Below are positions 44,289 to 54,328 of a stretch of DNA of 64,000 bases, one piece after another (positions within the stretch are counted from its first letter, which is position 1; the number at the start of each line of letters is the position of its first letter). This DNA comes from Burkholderia ubonensis subsp. mesacidophila (GTDB taxonomy: Bacteria; Pseudomonadota; Gammaproteobacteria; Burkholderiales; Burkholderiaceae), in the NCBI RefSeq assembly GCF_002097715.1, contig NZ_CP020737.1:3224001-3288000 (forward strand), in the 5' to 3' direction. A model generated the notes under the pieces. That model was not told the DNA's origin and made no database searches. It was given only the letters and a program-made list of their open reading frames with translations. The position numbers and the translations under genes are program-made.

Positions 44289-45794
44289 ATGAAAGCCAGC
44301 CTTCAACTCCGCCTGTCGCAACACTTGGCGCTGACGCCGCAACTGCAGCAGTCGATCCGGCTCCTGCAGTTGTCGACGCTCGAACTGCAACAGGAAGTGG
44401 CGATGGCGGTCGCCCAGAATCCGCTGCTCGAGAGCGACGACGAATGGATCGCGAGCCCGCTGCGCGTTGCAGCGGACGGTTCGCTGATCGCGCAGACGCC
44501 GCCCGCGTCGAACCCCGAGCCGATGGCGGCCACGAACGGCGCTGGCCAGACCGGCGAGCGCACCGAACGCGACGAGCCGGCCGCCACGGACGACTACGAC
44601 GGCTACGCCGCCGGCGACAGCGACGGCCCGCAGTGGAACCTCGACGAATTCGGCCGCGCGAGCGGCGCGTCGGACGACGACGACCTGCCGCCGCTGCAGG
44701 TCCAGGAGGCGGCGACGTCGCTGCGCGACCACCTGTCCGCGCAGTTGCGGGTCACGCAGGCCGGGCCGCGCGACCGCGCGCTCGTGATGTTCCTGATCGA
44801 ATCGCTCGACGACGACGGCTACCTGACCGCAACGCTCGACGAGGTGCTCGCCGACCTGCCGCCCGAACTCGAAGTCGACTGCGACGAACTGAACGCCGCG
44901 CTCGCGCTGCTGCACAGCTTCGACCCGGCCGGGGTCGGGGCCCGCTCGGCGTCCGAGTGCCTGAAGCTGCAACTGCTGCGGCTCGATCCGTCCCCGACGC
45001 GCACGCTCGCGCTCGAGATCGTGTCGCAGTATCTCGAACTGCTCGCCGCGCGCGACTTCACGCGCTTGCGCAAGCACCTGAAGGCGAGCGACGACGCGCT
45101 GCGCGACGCGCACGCGCTGATCCGCTCGCTGGAGCCGTTCCCCGGCGCCGCGTACGGCAAGGCCGAAGCGGACTACGTCGTGCCCGACATCATCGTGAAG
45201 AAGGTCGGCCAGGGCTGGCAGGCTGAGCTGAATCCCGAGGTCATGCCGCGCCTGCGGATCAACAACCTCTACGCGAACATCCTGCGCAACAGCCGCGGCG
45301 ATCCGTCCGCGGGTTCGCTCAAGCAGCAACTGCAGGAAGCGCGCTGGCTGATCAAAAATATCCAGCAGCGGTTCGACACGATCCTGCGTGTTGCACAGGC
45401 TATTGTCGAACGTCAGAAGAATTTCTTTGCGCACGGCGAAATCGCCATGCGCCCCTTGGTTTTGCGGGAAATAGCTGATACGCTGGGCCTACACGAGTCG
45501 ACTGTCAGCCGTGTGACAACCGGGAAGTACATGCTGACCCCGTTCGGGACGCTTGAATTTAAGTACTTCTTCGGATCTCACGTCTCGACCGACACCGGTG
45601 GCGCCGCATCGTCGACCGCCATCCGTGCCCTGATCAAGCAACTGATAGGAGCCGAAGACCCAAAATCGCCTCTTTCGGACAGCCGAATTGCCGAACTGCT
45701 GGCAGAACAAGGCTTCGTGGTCGCGCGCCGCACGGTTGCGAAATATCGCGAAGCCCTCAAGATCCCGGCAGTGAATCTGCGCAAGTCTCTTTAA
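44289..45794 (+). CDS. rpoN: RNA polymerase sigma-54 factor
   Basis: A 501-residue sigma-54. Region I is the Gln/Leu-rich N-terminus [20 protein letters not shown] (2-21), the acidic region II spans about 55-135, the core-binding region follows, and the C-terminus has a helix-turn-helix near HESTVSRVT and the RpoN box [12 protein letters not shown] (about 479-490). It directs transcription from -24/-12 promoters with activator ATPases. Position between lptB and hpf/ptsN is conserved in proteobacteria. The last 450 bases are less GC-rich than the first half. Confidence 0.97.
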   Translation: MKASLQLRLSQHLALTPQLQQSIRLLQLSTLELQQEVAMAVAQNPLLESDDEWIASPLRVAADGSLIAQTPPASNPEPMAATNGAGQTGERTERDEPAATDDYDGYAAGDSDGPQWNLDEFGRASGASDDDDLPPLQVQEAATSLRDHLSAQLRVTQAGPRDRALVMFLIESLDDDGYLTATLDEVLADLPPELEVDCDELNAALALLHSFDPAGVGARSASECLKLQLLRLDPSPTRTLALEIVSQYLELLAARDFTRLRKHLKASDDALRDAHALIRSLEPFPGAAYGKAEADYVVPDIIVKKVGQGWQAELNPEVMPRLRINNLYANILRNSRGDPSAGSLKQQLQEARWLIKNIQQRFDTILRVAQAIVERQKNFFAHGEIAMRPLVLREIADTLGLHESTVSRVTTGKYMLTPFGTLEFKYFFGSHVSTDTGGAASSTAIRALIKQLIGAEDPKSPLSDSRIAELLAEQGFVVARRTVAKYREALKIPAVNLRKSL

Positions 45795-45952
45795 GCCTGC
45801 TGCCTGCCCGGCGGCAGGCGTGTTCCGGCCACCGCGCATACGGGGAACAGGCCGGGCGACCTGTCCGCCAACTGCCGCACCGTGCGGCACGGGCATGTCG
45901 ACCGGAGCGCCGCCTCGATGCGGCCGCGTGGTCACTCGCTTGGAGAAGCACT

Positions 45953-46321
45953 ATGAACCTGAAGATCAGTGGACATCATCTCGAAGTCACGCCTGCAATT
46001 CGCGAATACGTGATCACCAAGCTGGACCGGGTGCTACGGCATAGCGATCAGGTGATCGATGGCACTGTGATCCTCTCGGTCGACAATCACAAGGAAAAGG
46101 ACAAGCAGCAACGCGCGGAAATCAATCTGCATCTGAAGGGCAAGGACATCTTCGTCGAAAGCGCAAACGGCAACCTGTACGCAGCAATCGACCTGCTGAT
46201 CGACAAGCTGGACCGCCAGGTCGTGAAGCACATGGAGCGCCTGCAAACGCATGCGCATGATCCGATCAAGCTTCAGCCGGCGGTCGAGCAATTCGAACAG
46301 ATCGAACTGCCGCCGCAGTAA
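45953..46321 (+). CDS. hpf: ribosome hibernation promoting factor
   Basis: A 122-residue protein of the HPF/YfiA family that inactivates or dimerises 70S ribosomes in stationary phase. It begins [20 protein letters not shown] and contains [23 protein letters not shown] spread over about residues 44-66. It is the short form, lacking the long HPF C-terminal domain. A GGAGAA ribosome-binding site precedes the start. Ends in a clear terminator. Linked here to rpoN and ptsN, as usual. Confidence 0.95.
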   Translation: MNLKISGHHLEVTPAIREYVITKLDRVLRHSDQVIDGTVILSVDNHKEKDKQQRAEINLHLKGKDIFVESANGNLYAAIDLLIDKLDRQVVKHMERLQTHAHDPIKLQPAVEQFEQIELPPQ

Positions 46322-46344
46322 CCTGCCATAGCCGCATCGCCACG

Positions 46345-46372
46345 CCGCCCGGTTCGCCGGGCGGTTTTTTTT
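46345..46372 (+). terminator. intrinsic terminator after hpf
   Basis: Eight-base stem CCGCCCGG/CCGGGCGG with TTCG loop, followed by eight T residues. Confidence 0.95.
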
Positions 46373-46423
46373 GTGTCACGGCGCAGCGCCGCCCGCATCC
46401 GCGCCACGCTCCCGCCCGTGTTC

Positions 46424-46429
46424 TATAAT
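46424..46429 (+). promoter_or_regulatory. -10 element for the ptsN-hprK-rapZ run
   Basis: A perfect TATAAT lies just after the hpf terminator and 141 bases before ptsN. No convincing -35 at 16-18 bases upstream. Confidence 0.5.
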
Positions 46430-46569
46430 GCTTCGGTTATTGCCGGGGGGCGTTGGGTACGGTCGCCGTGCCTTGCAGGTCTCCATCGCCTAACGCCTTG
46501 ATATTGCCAAACATGGAAAATCAGTCTGCCGCCGCGAGGAGACCCCAGGCCGCCCTATCGCCTGCCAAC

Positions 46570-47025
46570 ATGAATCGCCTAGCCAAAATCCTGCCCCTAG
46601 AGAACGTCGTCATCGACCTCTCCGTCACCAGCAAGAAACGCGTCTTCGAACAAGCCGGGCTGATCTTCGAGAATCAGAACGGCATCGCCCGCAGCACCGT
46701 CACGGACAACCTGTTCGCACGCGAGCGCCTCGGTTCGACCGGGCTCGGCGAAGGCGTCGCGATTCCGCACGGGCGCATCAAGGGCCTCAAGCATCCGCTC
46801 GCCGCGTTCGTGCGGCTTGCCGAGCCGATTCCGTTCGAAGCGCCCGACGGCCAGCCCGTTGCGCTCCTGATCTTCCTGCTCGTTCCCGAGCAAGCCACCC
46901 AGCAGCACCTCGAGATCCTGTCGGAAATCGCGCAGCTGCTGTCCGACCGCGATGCGCGCGAGCGTCTGCACAATGAAACGGATCGCGCCGAGTTGCATAG
47001 CCTGCTCACTCAGTGGCAACCTTGA
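46570..47025 (+). CDS. ptsN: nitrogen-PTS enzyme IIA (PtsN)
   Basis: A 151-residue regulatory phosphocarrier of the nitrogen-related PTS. The phosphorylated histidine is His67 in GVAIPHGRIKG. It controls potassium transport, nitrogen metabolism and other processes by its phosphorylation state rather than by sugar uptake. The start MNRLAKILPLENV matches homologues; an upstream ATG would add 19 poorly conserved residues. Followed by hprK and rapZ. Confidence 0.95.
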   Translation: MNRLAKILPLENVVIDLSVTSKKRVFEQAGLIFENQNGIARSTVTDNLFARERLGSTGLGEGVAIPHGRIKGLKHPLAAFVRLAEPIPFEAPDGQPVALLIFLLVPEQATQQHLEILSEIAQLLSDRDARERLHNETDRAELHSLLTQWQP

Positions 47026-47156
47026 GTTGATCCGGGCGGTATATTTTCCCGAACGAGGCGGCACGCGCCGCCATCCCGGGCCGCCCGGCGCCGGCCCGGC
47101 GTGGCGACGAGCGTCGCCGCCACGCGCGCGCACCGGCTCATTGGAGTGACGGACTC

Positions 47157-48125
47157 ATGGATACGTCCAGCATCAACGCCCAGAGCATCTTCGACGACAA
47201 CGCCGCCACGCTGAAGCTGAGCTGGCTGACGGGGCATGAAGGCTGGGAACGCGGCTTTTCCGCGGATACCGTCGCCAATGCGACGTCGAGCGCCGACCTC
47301 GTCGGCCACCTGAACCTGATCCACCCGAACCGGATCCAGGTGCTCGGCGAAGCCGAGATCGACTACTACCAGCGGCAGACCGACGAAGACCGCTCGCGCC
47401 ACATGGCCGAGCTGATCGCCCTCGAGCCGCCGTTCCTCGTCGTCGCCGGCGGCGCCGCGGCCCCGCCCGAACTGGTGCTGCGCTGCACGCGCTCGTCGAC
47501 GCCGCTGTTCACGACGCCGATGTCCGCCGCCGCGGTGATCGACAGCCTGCGCCTCTACATGTCGCGCATCCTCGCGCCGCGCGCCACGCTGCACGGCGTG
47601 TTCCTCGACATCCTCGGGATGGGCGTGCTGCTGACGGGCGACTCGGGCCTCGGCAAGAGCGAACTCGGCCTCGAGCTGATCAGCCGCGGCCACGGCCTCG
47701 TCGCCGACGACGCGGTCGATTTCGTGCGTCTCGGCCCCGATTTCGTCGAAGGGCGCTGCCCGCCGCTGCTGCAGAACTTGCTCGAAGTGCGCGGCCTCGG
47801 CCTGCTCGACATCAAGACGATCTTCGGCGAGACCGCCGTGCGGCGGAAAATGAAGCTGAAGCTGATCGTGCAGCTGGTGCGGCGCCCCGACGGCGAGTTC
47901 CAGCGCCTGCCGCTCGAAAGCCAGACGGTCGACGTGCTCGGCCTGCCGATCAGCAAGGTCACGATCCAGGTCGCGGCCGGCCGCAACCTTGCGGTGCTGG
48001 TCGAGGCGGCGGTCCGCAACACGATCCTGCAGTTGCGCGGCATCGACACGCTGCGCGATTTCATGGATCGGCAACGACTTGCGATGCAAGATCCCGATAG
48101 CCAGTTCCCCGGCAAGCTCGTGTAA
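47157..48125 (+). CDS. hprK: HPr kinase/phosphorylase
   Basis: A 322-residue bifunctional enzyme that phosphorylates and dephosphorylates HPr on serine. Walker A is GDSGLGKSE (161-169), and the HprK signature region is [11 protein letters not shown] (about 206-216). An N-terminal domain (1-130) precedes the kinase core. In beta-proteobacteria it works with an incomplete PTS for regulation rather than sugar transport. Located 131 bases after ptsN and 76 before rapZ. Confidence 0.95.
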   Translation: MDTSSINAQSIFDDNAATLKLSWLTGHEGWERGFSADTVANATSSADLVGHLNLIHPNRIQVLGEAEIDYYQRQTDEDRSRHMAELIALEPPFLVVAGGAAAPPELVLRCTRSSTPLFTTPMSAAAVIDSLRLYMSRILAPRATLHGVFLDILGMGVLLTGDSGLGKSELGLELISRGHGLVADDAVDFVRLGPDFVEGRCPPLLQNLLEVRGLGLLDIKTIFGETAVRRKMKLKLIVQLVRRPDGEFQRLPLESQTVDVLGLPISKVTIQVAAGRNLAVLVEAAVRNTILQLRGIDTLRDFMDRQRLAMQDPDSQFPGKLV

Positions 48126-48201
48126 CCTGCACCGGTGCAGGCGCGCGGCGCGGGCGCGTCGTGCCGGTGCTATGATGAAACGTCAGGATTTTCTGCTTCC
48201 C

Positions 48202-49110
48202 ATGCGCATAGTTCTCATCACCGGCATTTCCGGCTCCGGCAAGTCCGTCGCGCTGAACGCGCTGGAGGACGCGGGCTACTACTGCGTCGACAACCTGCCG
48301 CCGCACGTGCTGCCCGAGCTGGCCCGCTACCTGGCCGAGGAAGGCCAGCTGCGGCTCGCGGTCGCGATCGACGCGCGTTCAAGCGCGTCGCTCGACGAAA
48401 TGCCCGGCCTGATCCGCGCGCTGTCGCGCGAGCACGATGTGCGCGTGCTGTTCCTGAACGCGAGCACCCAGGCGCTGATCCAGCGCTTCTCCGAGACGCG
48501 CCGCCGCCATCCGCTGTCCGGCTCGCCGTCGCACGACGCCGACGTCGGCCTGCTGTCGTCACTCGAAGAGGCGATCGAGCGCGAGCGCGACCTGGTCGCG
48601 CCGCTCGCCGAATTCGGCCATCAGATCGACACCAGCAACCTGCGCGCGAACGTGCTGCGCAGTTGGGTCAAGCGGTTCATCGAGCAGAAGAACGACGACC
48701 TGATGCTGATGTTCGAATCGTTCGGCTTCAAGCGCGGCGTGCCGCTCGACGCGGACCTGATGTTCGACGTGCGCGCACTGCCGAATCCGTACTACGACCA
48801 CGAGTTGCGCCCGCTCACCGGGCTCGACCAGCCGGTCATCGCGTTTCTCGACGCACTGCCGATCGTCCACCAGATGATCGACGACATCCATGCGTTTCTC
48901 ATCAAATGGCTGCCGCACTTCCGCGAAGACAATCGCAGCTACCTGACCGTCGCCATCGGCTGCACGGGCGGGCAGCATCGCTCGGTCTTCATCGCGGAAA
49001 CGCTCGCCACGCGCCTCGCGGCCGAGGCGAACGTGATCGTGCGGCATCGTGACGCACCGGTGGATGTCGGCGCGTCGTCGCGGCTCGTGACCGAGGTCGC
49101 AAGACCCTAG
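48202..49110 (+). CDS. rapZ: RNase adapter protein RapZ
   Basis: A 302-residue RapZ/YvcJ-family protein. The N-terminal nucleotide-binding motif is GISGSGKS (8-15), DNLPP follows near 32-36, and the C-terminal RNA-binding part has [15 protein letters not shown] (about 254-268). In E. coli RapZ delivers small RNAs to RNase E to regulate GlmS; the target in Burkholderia is not known. The start [11 protein letters not shown] is the conserved one. It is the end of the rpoN-associated block. Confidence 0.94.
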   Translation: MRIVLITGISGSGKSVALNALEDAGYYCVDNLPPHVLPELARYLAEEGQLRLAVAIDARSSASLDEMPGLIRALSREHDVRVLFLNASTQALIQRFSETRRRHPLSGSPSHDADVGLLSSLEEAIERERDLVAPLAEFGHQIDTSNLRANVLRSWVKRFIEQKNDDLMLMFESFGFKRGVPLDADLMFDVRALPNPYYDHELRPLTGLDQPVIAFLDALPIVHQMIDDIHAFLIKWLPHFREDNRSYLTVAIGCTGGQHRSVFIAETLATRLAAEANVIVRHRDAPVDVGASSRLVTEVARP

Positions 49111-49136
49111 CGACGCCGCCTCCTCATCAGCGCGCC

Positions 49137-49775
49137 ATGTCCTCTCTCTCCACCACCCTGCTCGACCTGCCGCTGTTTCCGCTGCATACGGTGCTGTTTC
49201 CCGGAGGGCTGCTGCCGCTCAAGGTGTTCGAGGCGCGCTATCTCGACATGTCGCGAGCGTGTCTGCGCGACAACGCGCCGTTCGGCGTCTGCTTGCTGAA
49301 GAGCGGGCCGGAAGTCGCGCAGGAAGGTGCGGTGTCGGTACCGGAGACGATCGGCTGCATGGCCCGCATCGTCGAATGCGACACCGGCGAATTCGGGATG
49401 CTGTTTCTGCAGGCGATCGGCACGCAGCGCTTCGAGCTGCTGTCGCACCGCGTCGAGGCAAACGGGCTGCTCGTCGGCATCGCCGAGCCGCTGCCCGACG
49501 ACATTCCGCTCGAAGGCGAGCAGGCGCTCGCGCAGTTCGGCGCGTGCTCGGAGGTGCTGGAGCGCATCATCGATGCGCTGAAGCAGAAGAACGAGCCCGA
49601 CAAGCTGCCGTTCTGCGAACCGTTCCGGCTCGACGATCCGAGCTGGGTATCGAACCGTCTCGCCGAACTGCTGCCGCTCGATCTGCGCGCGCGGCAAAAG
49701 CTGATGGAGTTTCCCGACGTCGGCGCGCGCATCGACGCCGTCCATCATGTGCTGAACCGGCACGGCTGGCTCTGA
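49137..49775 (+). CDS. Lon N-terminal (substrate-binding) domain protein
   Basis: A 212-residue stand-alone LON substrate-binding domain protein, without ATPase or protease parts. LPLFPLHTVLFPGGLLPLKVFEARYLDM (spread over about 11-38) is the characteristic opening, with GCMARIVECD and LFLQAIGTQRFEL as later strands. Such proteins are common in proteobacteria and have no firmly known role. It starts 26 bases after rapZ and may be cotranscribed with it. Convergent with mutY. Confidence 0.9.
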   Translation: MSSLSTTLLDLPLFPLHTVLFPGGLLPLKVFEARYLDMSRACLRDNAPFGVCLLKSGPEVAQEGAVSVPETIGCMARIVECDTGEFGMLFLQAIGTQRFELLSHRVEANGLLVGIAEPLPDDIPLEGEQALAQFGACSEVLERIIDALKQKNEPDKLPFCEPFRLDDPSWVSNRLAELLPLDLRARQKLMEFPDVGARIDAVHHVLNRHGWL

Positions 49776-49800
49776 CCGCCCGCCGCGCGTTCCACGCGAG

Positions 49801-50907
49801 TTACAGCAGCGGCCCGCTCAACGCATCGAGCAGCTTGCGCACCGGCGCGGGCACGCCGTACGCGTCGAGTCGGCTCAGCGGCACCCATGCGGTTTGCGCA
49901 TCCTGCGCGACGACGACGCTGTCGCCACCGTCGCCCATTTCGCTCAGCCGCGGCTCGATCTCGAGCTTGAAATGCGTGAACGTGTGCGTCAGCGGCGCGA
50001 GCGGCACCGGCCCGCCGCCGCCCAGACCACGCGCGCGGTCGGCGAGCGCCGCGTCGCCGTCGGCCTCCGGCAGGCTCCACAACCCGCCCCAGATGCCCGC
50101 CGGCGGCCGCCGCTCGAGCAGCACCGCGTCGCCGTCGCGCAGCACGAGCATCCAGGTCTTGCGCGTCGGCACCTTCTTCTTCGGACGCGCCGCCGGCAAT
50201 TCGCGCTGCCGGCCGGTGGACTGCGCCACGCAATCGCCAGCGAACGGGCAGCGCGCGCAATCCGGCTTGCCGCGCACGCACAGCGTCGCGCCGAGATCCA
50301 TCAGGCCTTGCGTGTATGCGCTCACGTCGGCTGCATTCGCGGCATCGGGCAGCAGCGATTCGGCCAGCGCCCACATGTCGTTCTCGACACGCTTCTCGCC
50401 GGGGAAGCCTTCGACGCCGAACACCCGCGCGAGCACGCGCTTCACGTTGCCGTCGAGAATCGTCGCATGCGCGCCGAACGCGAACGACGCGATCGCCGCG
50501 GCGGTCGAGCGGCCGATGCCGGGAAGCTCGGCGAGCGCATCCGGCGTCGCCGGGAACGCACCGCCGTGCTCGGCGACCACCACCTGCGCGCAGCGGTGCA
50601 GGTTGCGCGCACGCGAGTAGTAGCCGAGGCCAGCCCACAGCGCCATCACGTCGTCGGCCGGCGCGGCGGCGAGCGCGGCGACGTCCGGAAAGCGGTCGAG
50701 AAAGCGCAGGTAGTACGGCACGACGGTCGACACCTGGGTCTGCTGCAGCATGATTTCCGACAGCCAGATGCGATACGGATCACGCGTGTTCTGCCACGGC
50801 AGGTCATGGCGTCCGTGCGCGCGCTGCCACGCGATCAGGCGCGTGGCGAACGTGCGGTGCAGCGGCGTGACGGGAAACGGAGCGGGGGCAATACGGGGCG
50901 GCTTCAA
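49801..50907 (-). CDS. mutY: adenine DNA glycosylase
   Basis: A 368-residue base-excision repair enzyme removing adenine opposite 8-oxoguanine. The helix-hairpin-helix is LPGIGRSTAAAIASFAFG (about 121-138), the catalytic Asp is in ILDGNVKRVL, the [4Fe-4S] cysteines are in CVRGKPDCARCPFAGDC (about 195-211), and a C-terminal Nudix-like domain recognises 8-oxoguanine. No ATG is near the N-terminus; TTG (reading LKPPRIAPAP) gives the best family length. Twenty-five bases after mutM, its functional partner. Confidence 0.94.
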   Translation of the reverse strand: MKPPRIAPAPFPVTPLHRTFATRLIAWQRAHGRHDLPWQNTRDPYRIWLSEIMLQQTQVSTVVPYYLRFLDRFPDVAALAAAPADDVMALWAGLGYYSRARNLHRCAQVVVAEHGGAFPATPDALAELPGIGRSTAAAIASFAFGAHATILDGNVKRVLARVFGVEGFPGEKRVENDMWALAESLLPDAANAADVSAYTQGLMDLGATLCVRGKPDCARCPFAGDCVAQSTGRQRELPAARPKKKVPTRKTWMLVLRDGDAVLLERRPPAGIWGGLWSLPEADGDAALADRARGLGGGGPVPLAPLTHTFTHFKLEIEPRLSEMGDGGDSVVVAQDAQTAWVPLSRLDAYGVPAPVRKLLDALSGPLL

Positions 50908-50932
50908 GATGACAAGAAAGGGGCAAAAGGTT

Positions 50933-51763
50933 TCAACGCTGGCACGTCGGACAGAAATAGGTCGACCGCTGGCCCTGCACGATCTGCCGGATCGGCGTGC
51001 CGCACACGCGGCAAGGGTGGCCCGCGCGATCATAGACGAAGCAATCGAGCTGGAAGTAGCCGCTCTCGCCGTTGCTGCCGACGAAATCGCGCAACGTGCT
51101 GCCGCCGCGCTCGATCGCGTCGGCGAGCGTCGCGCGCACGGCGTCGGCCAGCCGCTCGTAGCGCGGCAGCGACACCTTCCCGGCGGCGGTGGTCGGCCGG
51201 ATGCCGGCGCGGAACAGGCTCTCCGATGCATAGATGTTGCCGACGCCGACGACGATGTCGCCCGCGAGCAGCGCCTGCTTCACCGACACCGAGCGCCCGC
51301 GCGTGCGCGCATGGAGCAGCGCGCCGGTGAAGGCCGGCGAGAACGGTTCGACGCCGAGGCTCGCGAGCAGCGGGTGCGCGTGCACGTCGCCCGCCTCGCG
51401 CGGATGCCACAGCACGGCGCCGAAGCGGCGCGGATCGCGGTAGCGCAGCACGAATTCGTCGAAGATCCAGTCGATGTGGTCGTGCTTCGCGGCGGCGGGC
51501 GGCGCGCCGGCGGTCGGCAGCACGCGCAGCGTGCCCGTCATGCCGAGATGCACGATGAACCAGCCGGCGTCGACCTCGAACAGCAGGTACTTGCCGCGCC
51601 GCTCGACGCCGAGCACCTCGCGCGCGCGCAACTGCTCCGCGAGCCCGGCCGGCACCGGCCAGCGCAGCATCGCGGTACGGACGTCGACGCGCTCGACGCG
51701 CCGACCCGCGACAAAGGGTTCGATACCCCGGCGGGTCACTTCGACTTCTGGCAACTCTGGCAT
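50933..51763 (-). CDS. mutM: formamidopyrimidine-DNA glycosylase
   Basis: A 276-residue 8-oxoguanine glycosylase/lyase. The catalytic N-terminus is [12 protein letters not shown], with Pro2 and Glu3, and the C-terminal zinc finger is CRVCG...CPTCQ. A helix-two-turn-helix segment lies near [16 protein letters not shown]. Expression probably starts from the short divergent region shared with the TPR-protein gene. Pairs with mutY in the GO repair system, which guards against oxidative mutation. Confidence 0.96.
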   Translation of the reverse strand: MPELPEVEVTRRGIEPFVAGRRVERVDVRTAMLRWPVPAGLAEQLRAREVLGVERRGKYLLFEVDAGWFIVHLGMTGTLRVLPTAGAPPAAAKHDHIDWIFDEFVLRYRDPRRFGAVLWHPREAGDVHAHPLLASLGVEPFSPAFTGALLHARTRGRSVSVKQALLAGDIVVGVGNIYASESLFRAGIRPTTAAGKVSLPRYERLADAVRATLADAIERGGSTLRDFVGSNGESGYFQLDCFVYDRAGHPCRVCGTPIRQIVQGQRSTYFCPTCQR

Positions 51764-51803
51764 GTTCTGGGGATCTCAAGCTGGTAGTCGTGATTGTGCG
51801 TGT

Positions 51804-51825
51804 ATTGTAGCGAGCGCGTTACAAT
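51804..51825. promoter_or_regulatory. back-to-back -10-like elements between mutM and the TPR gene
   Basis: ATTGTA and TACAAT form an inverted repeat with a ten-base spacer. Read on each strand, each arm is a TACAAT -10 box, one facing mutM and one facing the TPR gene. Matching -35 boxes are weak. Confidence 0.4.
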
Positions 51826-51850
51826 CGACCGAAACATCGAACGGATTTCC

Positions 51851-53677
51851 ATGACCCTGCCCTTGAAGCTGCTTCAGAAGCGCCCCGCCGCCGACGCGCG
51901 CGGCTTGCGCGCCTTCCCGGTCCGCCGCGTGCTTGGCGCCGCGCTGATCGCCGCATGGACTTTCGCGGCCATTCCGGCCCACGCGCAGATGCCCGCGCCG
52001 GATGACGACGAGTCGCAGGGCGCGTTCGACCATGTCTTGCCGGACGAGAAAAAGAATCTCCCGAGCGTGCCGCTGACGAGCCAGATCGTCTACCAGGTGC
52101 TCGCCGCGGAAGTCGCGCTCCAGCGCAACCAGCCCGCGCCGGCCTTCCAGACCTATCTCGCACTCGCGCGCGACACGCGCGATCCGCGCATGGCGCAGCG
52201 CGCGACCGAAATCGCGCTCGCCGCGCAGAGCCCGGCCGATGCGCTGTCCGCCGCGAACCTGTGGCGCCAGTACGCGCCGGATTCGAACCGCGCGTCGCAG
52301 GTCGACGCCGCGCTGCTGGTGCTCGCCGGCAAGCCGGCCGACGCGCAGCCGATGCTCGCGCGCGAACTTGCCCGCGCGACCGGCGACACGCGCGGCCCCG
52401 CGATCCTCGCGCTGCAGGCGCTGCTCGCGCGCGGCGCCGATCGTGTCGGCGGCCTCGCGGTGCTGCGGGACATGCTGAAGAACGACATGAATCGCCCGGA
52501 GGCGCAACTCGCGCTCGCCCGGCAGCAGCTCGCGACCGACGACAAGGACGGCGCCGCGCAATCGCTCAAGCAGGCGCTGCAGATCCGGCCGGACTACCTG
52601 CCCGCGGCGCTGATGCTGTCGCAGATGGGTCCCGCGGAGCGCGCGGCCGGCATCGCGTCGTTCGAGAAGTATGTTCAGCAGAATCCGAAGTCGCGCGACG
52701 CGCGGCTCGCGCTGTCGCAGCTGTATCTCGCGGACGAACGCCTCGACGACGCACAGAAGCAGTTCGAGACGATGCGCAAGCTCGACTCGAAGGATCCGAC
52801 GCCGCTGATGGCGCTCGCGCTGATCAAGATTCAGCAGAAGAAGCTCGACGACGCGACGTCCTACCTGAAGCAGTACGTGCAGCTCGGCGAGAAGCAGCCG
52901 AACGCCGACGTCGGCCAGGGCTACATCTACCTCGCCCAGATCGCGATCGACCAGGGCAACGACACGGCCGCGTCGCAATGGCTCGACAAGGTCGACCAGA
53001 CGAGCCAGCACTACCTGCCCGCGCAGATCACGCGCGCGCAGCTGCTGCAGAAACAGGGCAAGACCGACGAAGCGCGCAAGGTGCTCGACAACCTGCCGGT
53101 CAACGATCCGCGCGACGCCGCCGTGATCGCGCGCACCGACGCTTCGATCCTGTTCACCGCGAAGCGCTACGGCGAAGCGGAGACGCGCCTGTCGCGAGCC
53201 GTCGACGATTTCCCGGACGATCCGGACCTGCGCTACGACTACGCGATGGCGGCCGAGAAGACCGGCCACTACACGACGATGGAAAAGCAGCTGCGCGAAC
53301 TGATCCGCACGCAGCCCGACAACCCGCAGGCGTACAACGCGCTCGGCTATTCGCTCGCCGACCGCAACCAGCGCCTGCCGGAAGCCAGCAAGCTGATCGA
53401 GAAGGCCGTCGCGCTCGCGCCGAACGACGCGTACATCATGGACAGCCTCGGCTGGGTGAAATTCCGGATGGGCGACTCCGCCGGCGCGACGACGGTCCTG
53501 CGGCGCGCGTACGACCTGCAGCCGAACGCCGAAATCGGCGCGCATCTCGGCGAGGTGCTGTGGAAGAGCGGCGCGCAGGAAGAAGCGCGCACCGCGTGGC
53601 GCGCGGCGCAGAAGCTCGAACCGGACAACGACACGCTCGTGCAGACGCTCAAGCGCCTCCAGATCAACGGCCTCTGA
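51851..53677 (+). CDS. exported tetratricopeptide-repeat protein
   Basis: A 608-residue protein with a signal peptide (cleavage after AHA near residue 46) and about ten TPR units through the mature part, for example AQKQFETMRKLDSKDPTPLMAL and KAVALAPNDAYIMDSLGWVKFR in separate blocks. TPR proteins scaffold other proteins; this type, upstream of lolB and ispE, is widespread in beta-proteobacteria and may assist envelope biogenesis, which is inferred. The start MTLPLKLLQKR was chosen over an upstream ATG that would precede poor sequence. lolB starts on its stop codon (TGATG). Confidence 0.9.
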   Translation: MTLPLKLLQKRPAADARGLRAFPVRRVLGAALIAAWTFAAIPAHAQMPAPDDDESQGAFDHVLPDEKKNLPSVPLTSQIVYQVLAAEVALQRNQPAPAFQTYLALARDTRDPRMAQRATEIALAAQSPADALSAANLWRQYAPDSNRASQVDAALLVLAGKPADAQPMLARELARATGDTRGPAILALQALLARGADRVGGLAVLRDMLKNDMNRPEAQLALARQQLATDDKDGAAQSLKQALQIRPDYLPAALMLSQMGPAERAAGIASFEKYVQQNPKSRDARLALSQLYLADERLDDAQKQFETMRKLDSKDPTPLMALALIKIQQKKLDDATSYLKQYVQLGEKQPNADVGQGYIYLAQIAIDQGNDTAASQWLDKVDQTSQHYLPAQITRAQLLQKQGKTDEARKVLDNLPVNDPRDAAVIARTDASILFTAKRYGEAETRLSRAVDDFPDDPDLRYDYAMAAEKTGHYTTMEKQLRELIRTQPDNPQAYNALGYSLADRNQRLPEASKLIEKAVALAPNDAYIMDSLGWVKFRMGDSAGATTVLRRAYDLQPNAEIGAHLGEVLWKSGAQEEARTAWRAAQKLEPDNDTLVQTLKRLQINGL

Positions 53678-54297
53678 TGCGGATGGCCCGGATGTTTTCC
53701 CTGTCCTCACGTGCAGCGCGCGGCATCGCCGCGGCGGGCGCTGCGATTGCGCTCGCCGGTTGCGCGAGCACGCCGCCATCGGCGAGCGCGCCCGGCGGCG
53801 TGCTGCAGACCGCCGCGACGCACGCGTATCACGGCCGCTTCGCGGTGCAGTACAACGACCGCCTCGGCAGGCCGCAGAACGTGTACGGCAACTTCGACTG
53901 GCAGGAGCACGGCGACGACGTGTCGCTCGAGCTGCGCAGCCCGCTCGGCCAGACGCTCGCGATCGTGAAGTCGTCGCCGCGCACGGCGTCGCTCGAGTTG
54001 CCGAACCGCCAGCCGCAGTTCGCAACGGATGTCGACCTGCTGATGCAGAACACGCTCGGCTTCTCGCTGCCGCTCGCGGGGCTGCGCTACTGGCTGCAGC
54101 CGACGCCCGCGCCCGCCTCGCCGGCCGCGACCGTGCGCGACGCCGAAGAAGACGGCGCCCGCATCAAGCAGATCCGCCAGGACGGCTGGACGATCGATTA
54201 CCTCTCGTACGCGGATGCGCCGGCCACCGGCGTCAAGCGCGTGAACCTCGTGCGCGCGACGCCGCCGCTCGACATCAAGCTCGTGCTCGACCAGTGA
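53677..54297 (+). CDS. lolB: outer-membrane lipoprotein insertase LolB
   Basis: A 206-residue lipoprotein with a lipobox LAGC (Cys29), lipid-anchored in the outer membrane, receiving lipoproteins from LolA and inserting them. The mature part has the LolB opening YHGRFAVQYNDRLGRPQN and GNFDWQEHGDD. Located upstream of ispE, the conserved order in most gamma- and beta-proteobacteria. Overlaps the TPR gene by one base. Confidence 0.93.
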   Translation: MRMARMFSLSSRAARGIAAAGAAIALAGCASTPPSASAPGGVLQTAATHAYHGRFAVQYNDRLGRPQNVYGNFDWQEHGDDVSLELRSPLGQTLAIVKSSPRTASLELPNRQPQFATDVDLLMQNTLGFSLPLAGLRYWLQPTPAPASPAATVRDAEEDGARIKQIRQDGWTIDYLSYADAPATGVKRVNLVRATPPLDIKLVLDQ

Positions 54298-54328
54298 GCA
54301 CGCGCGCCTAGCCTGACACGACACCAGC

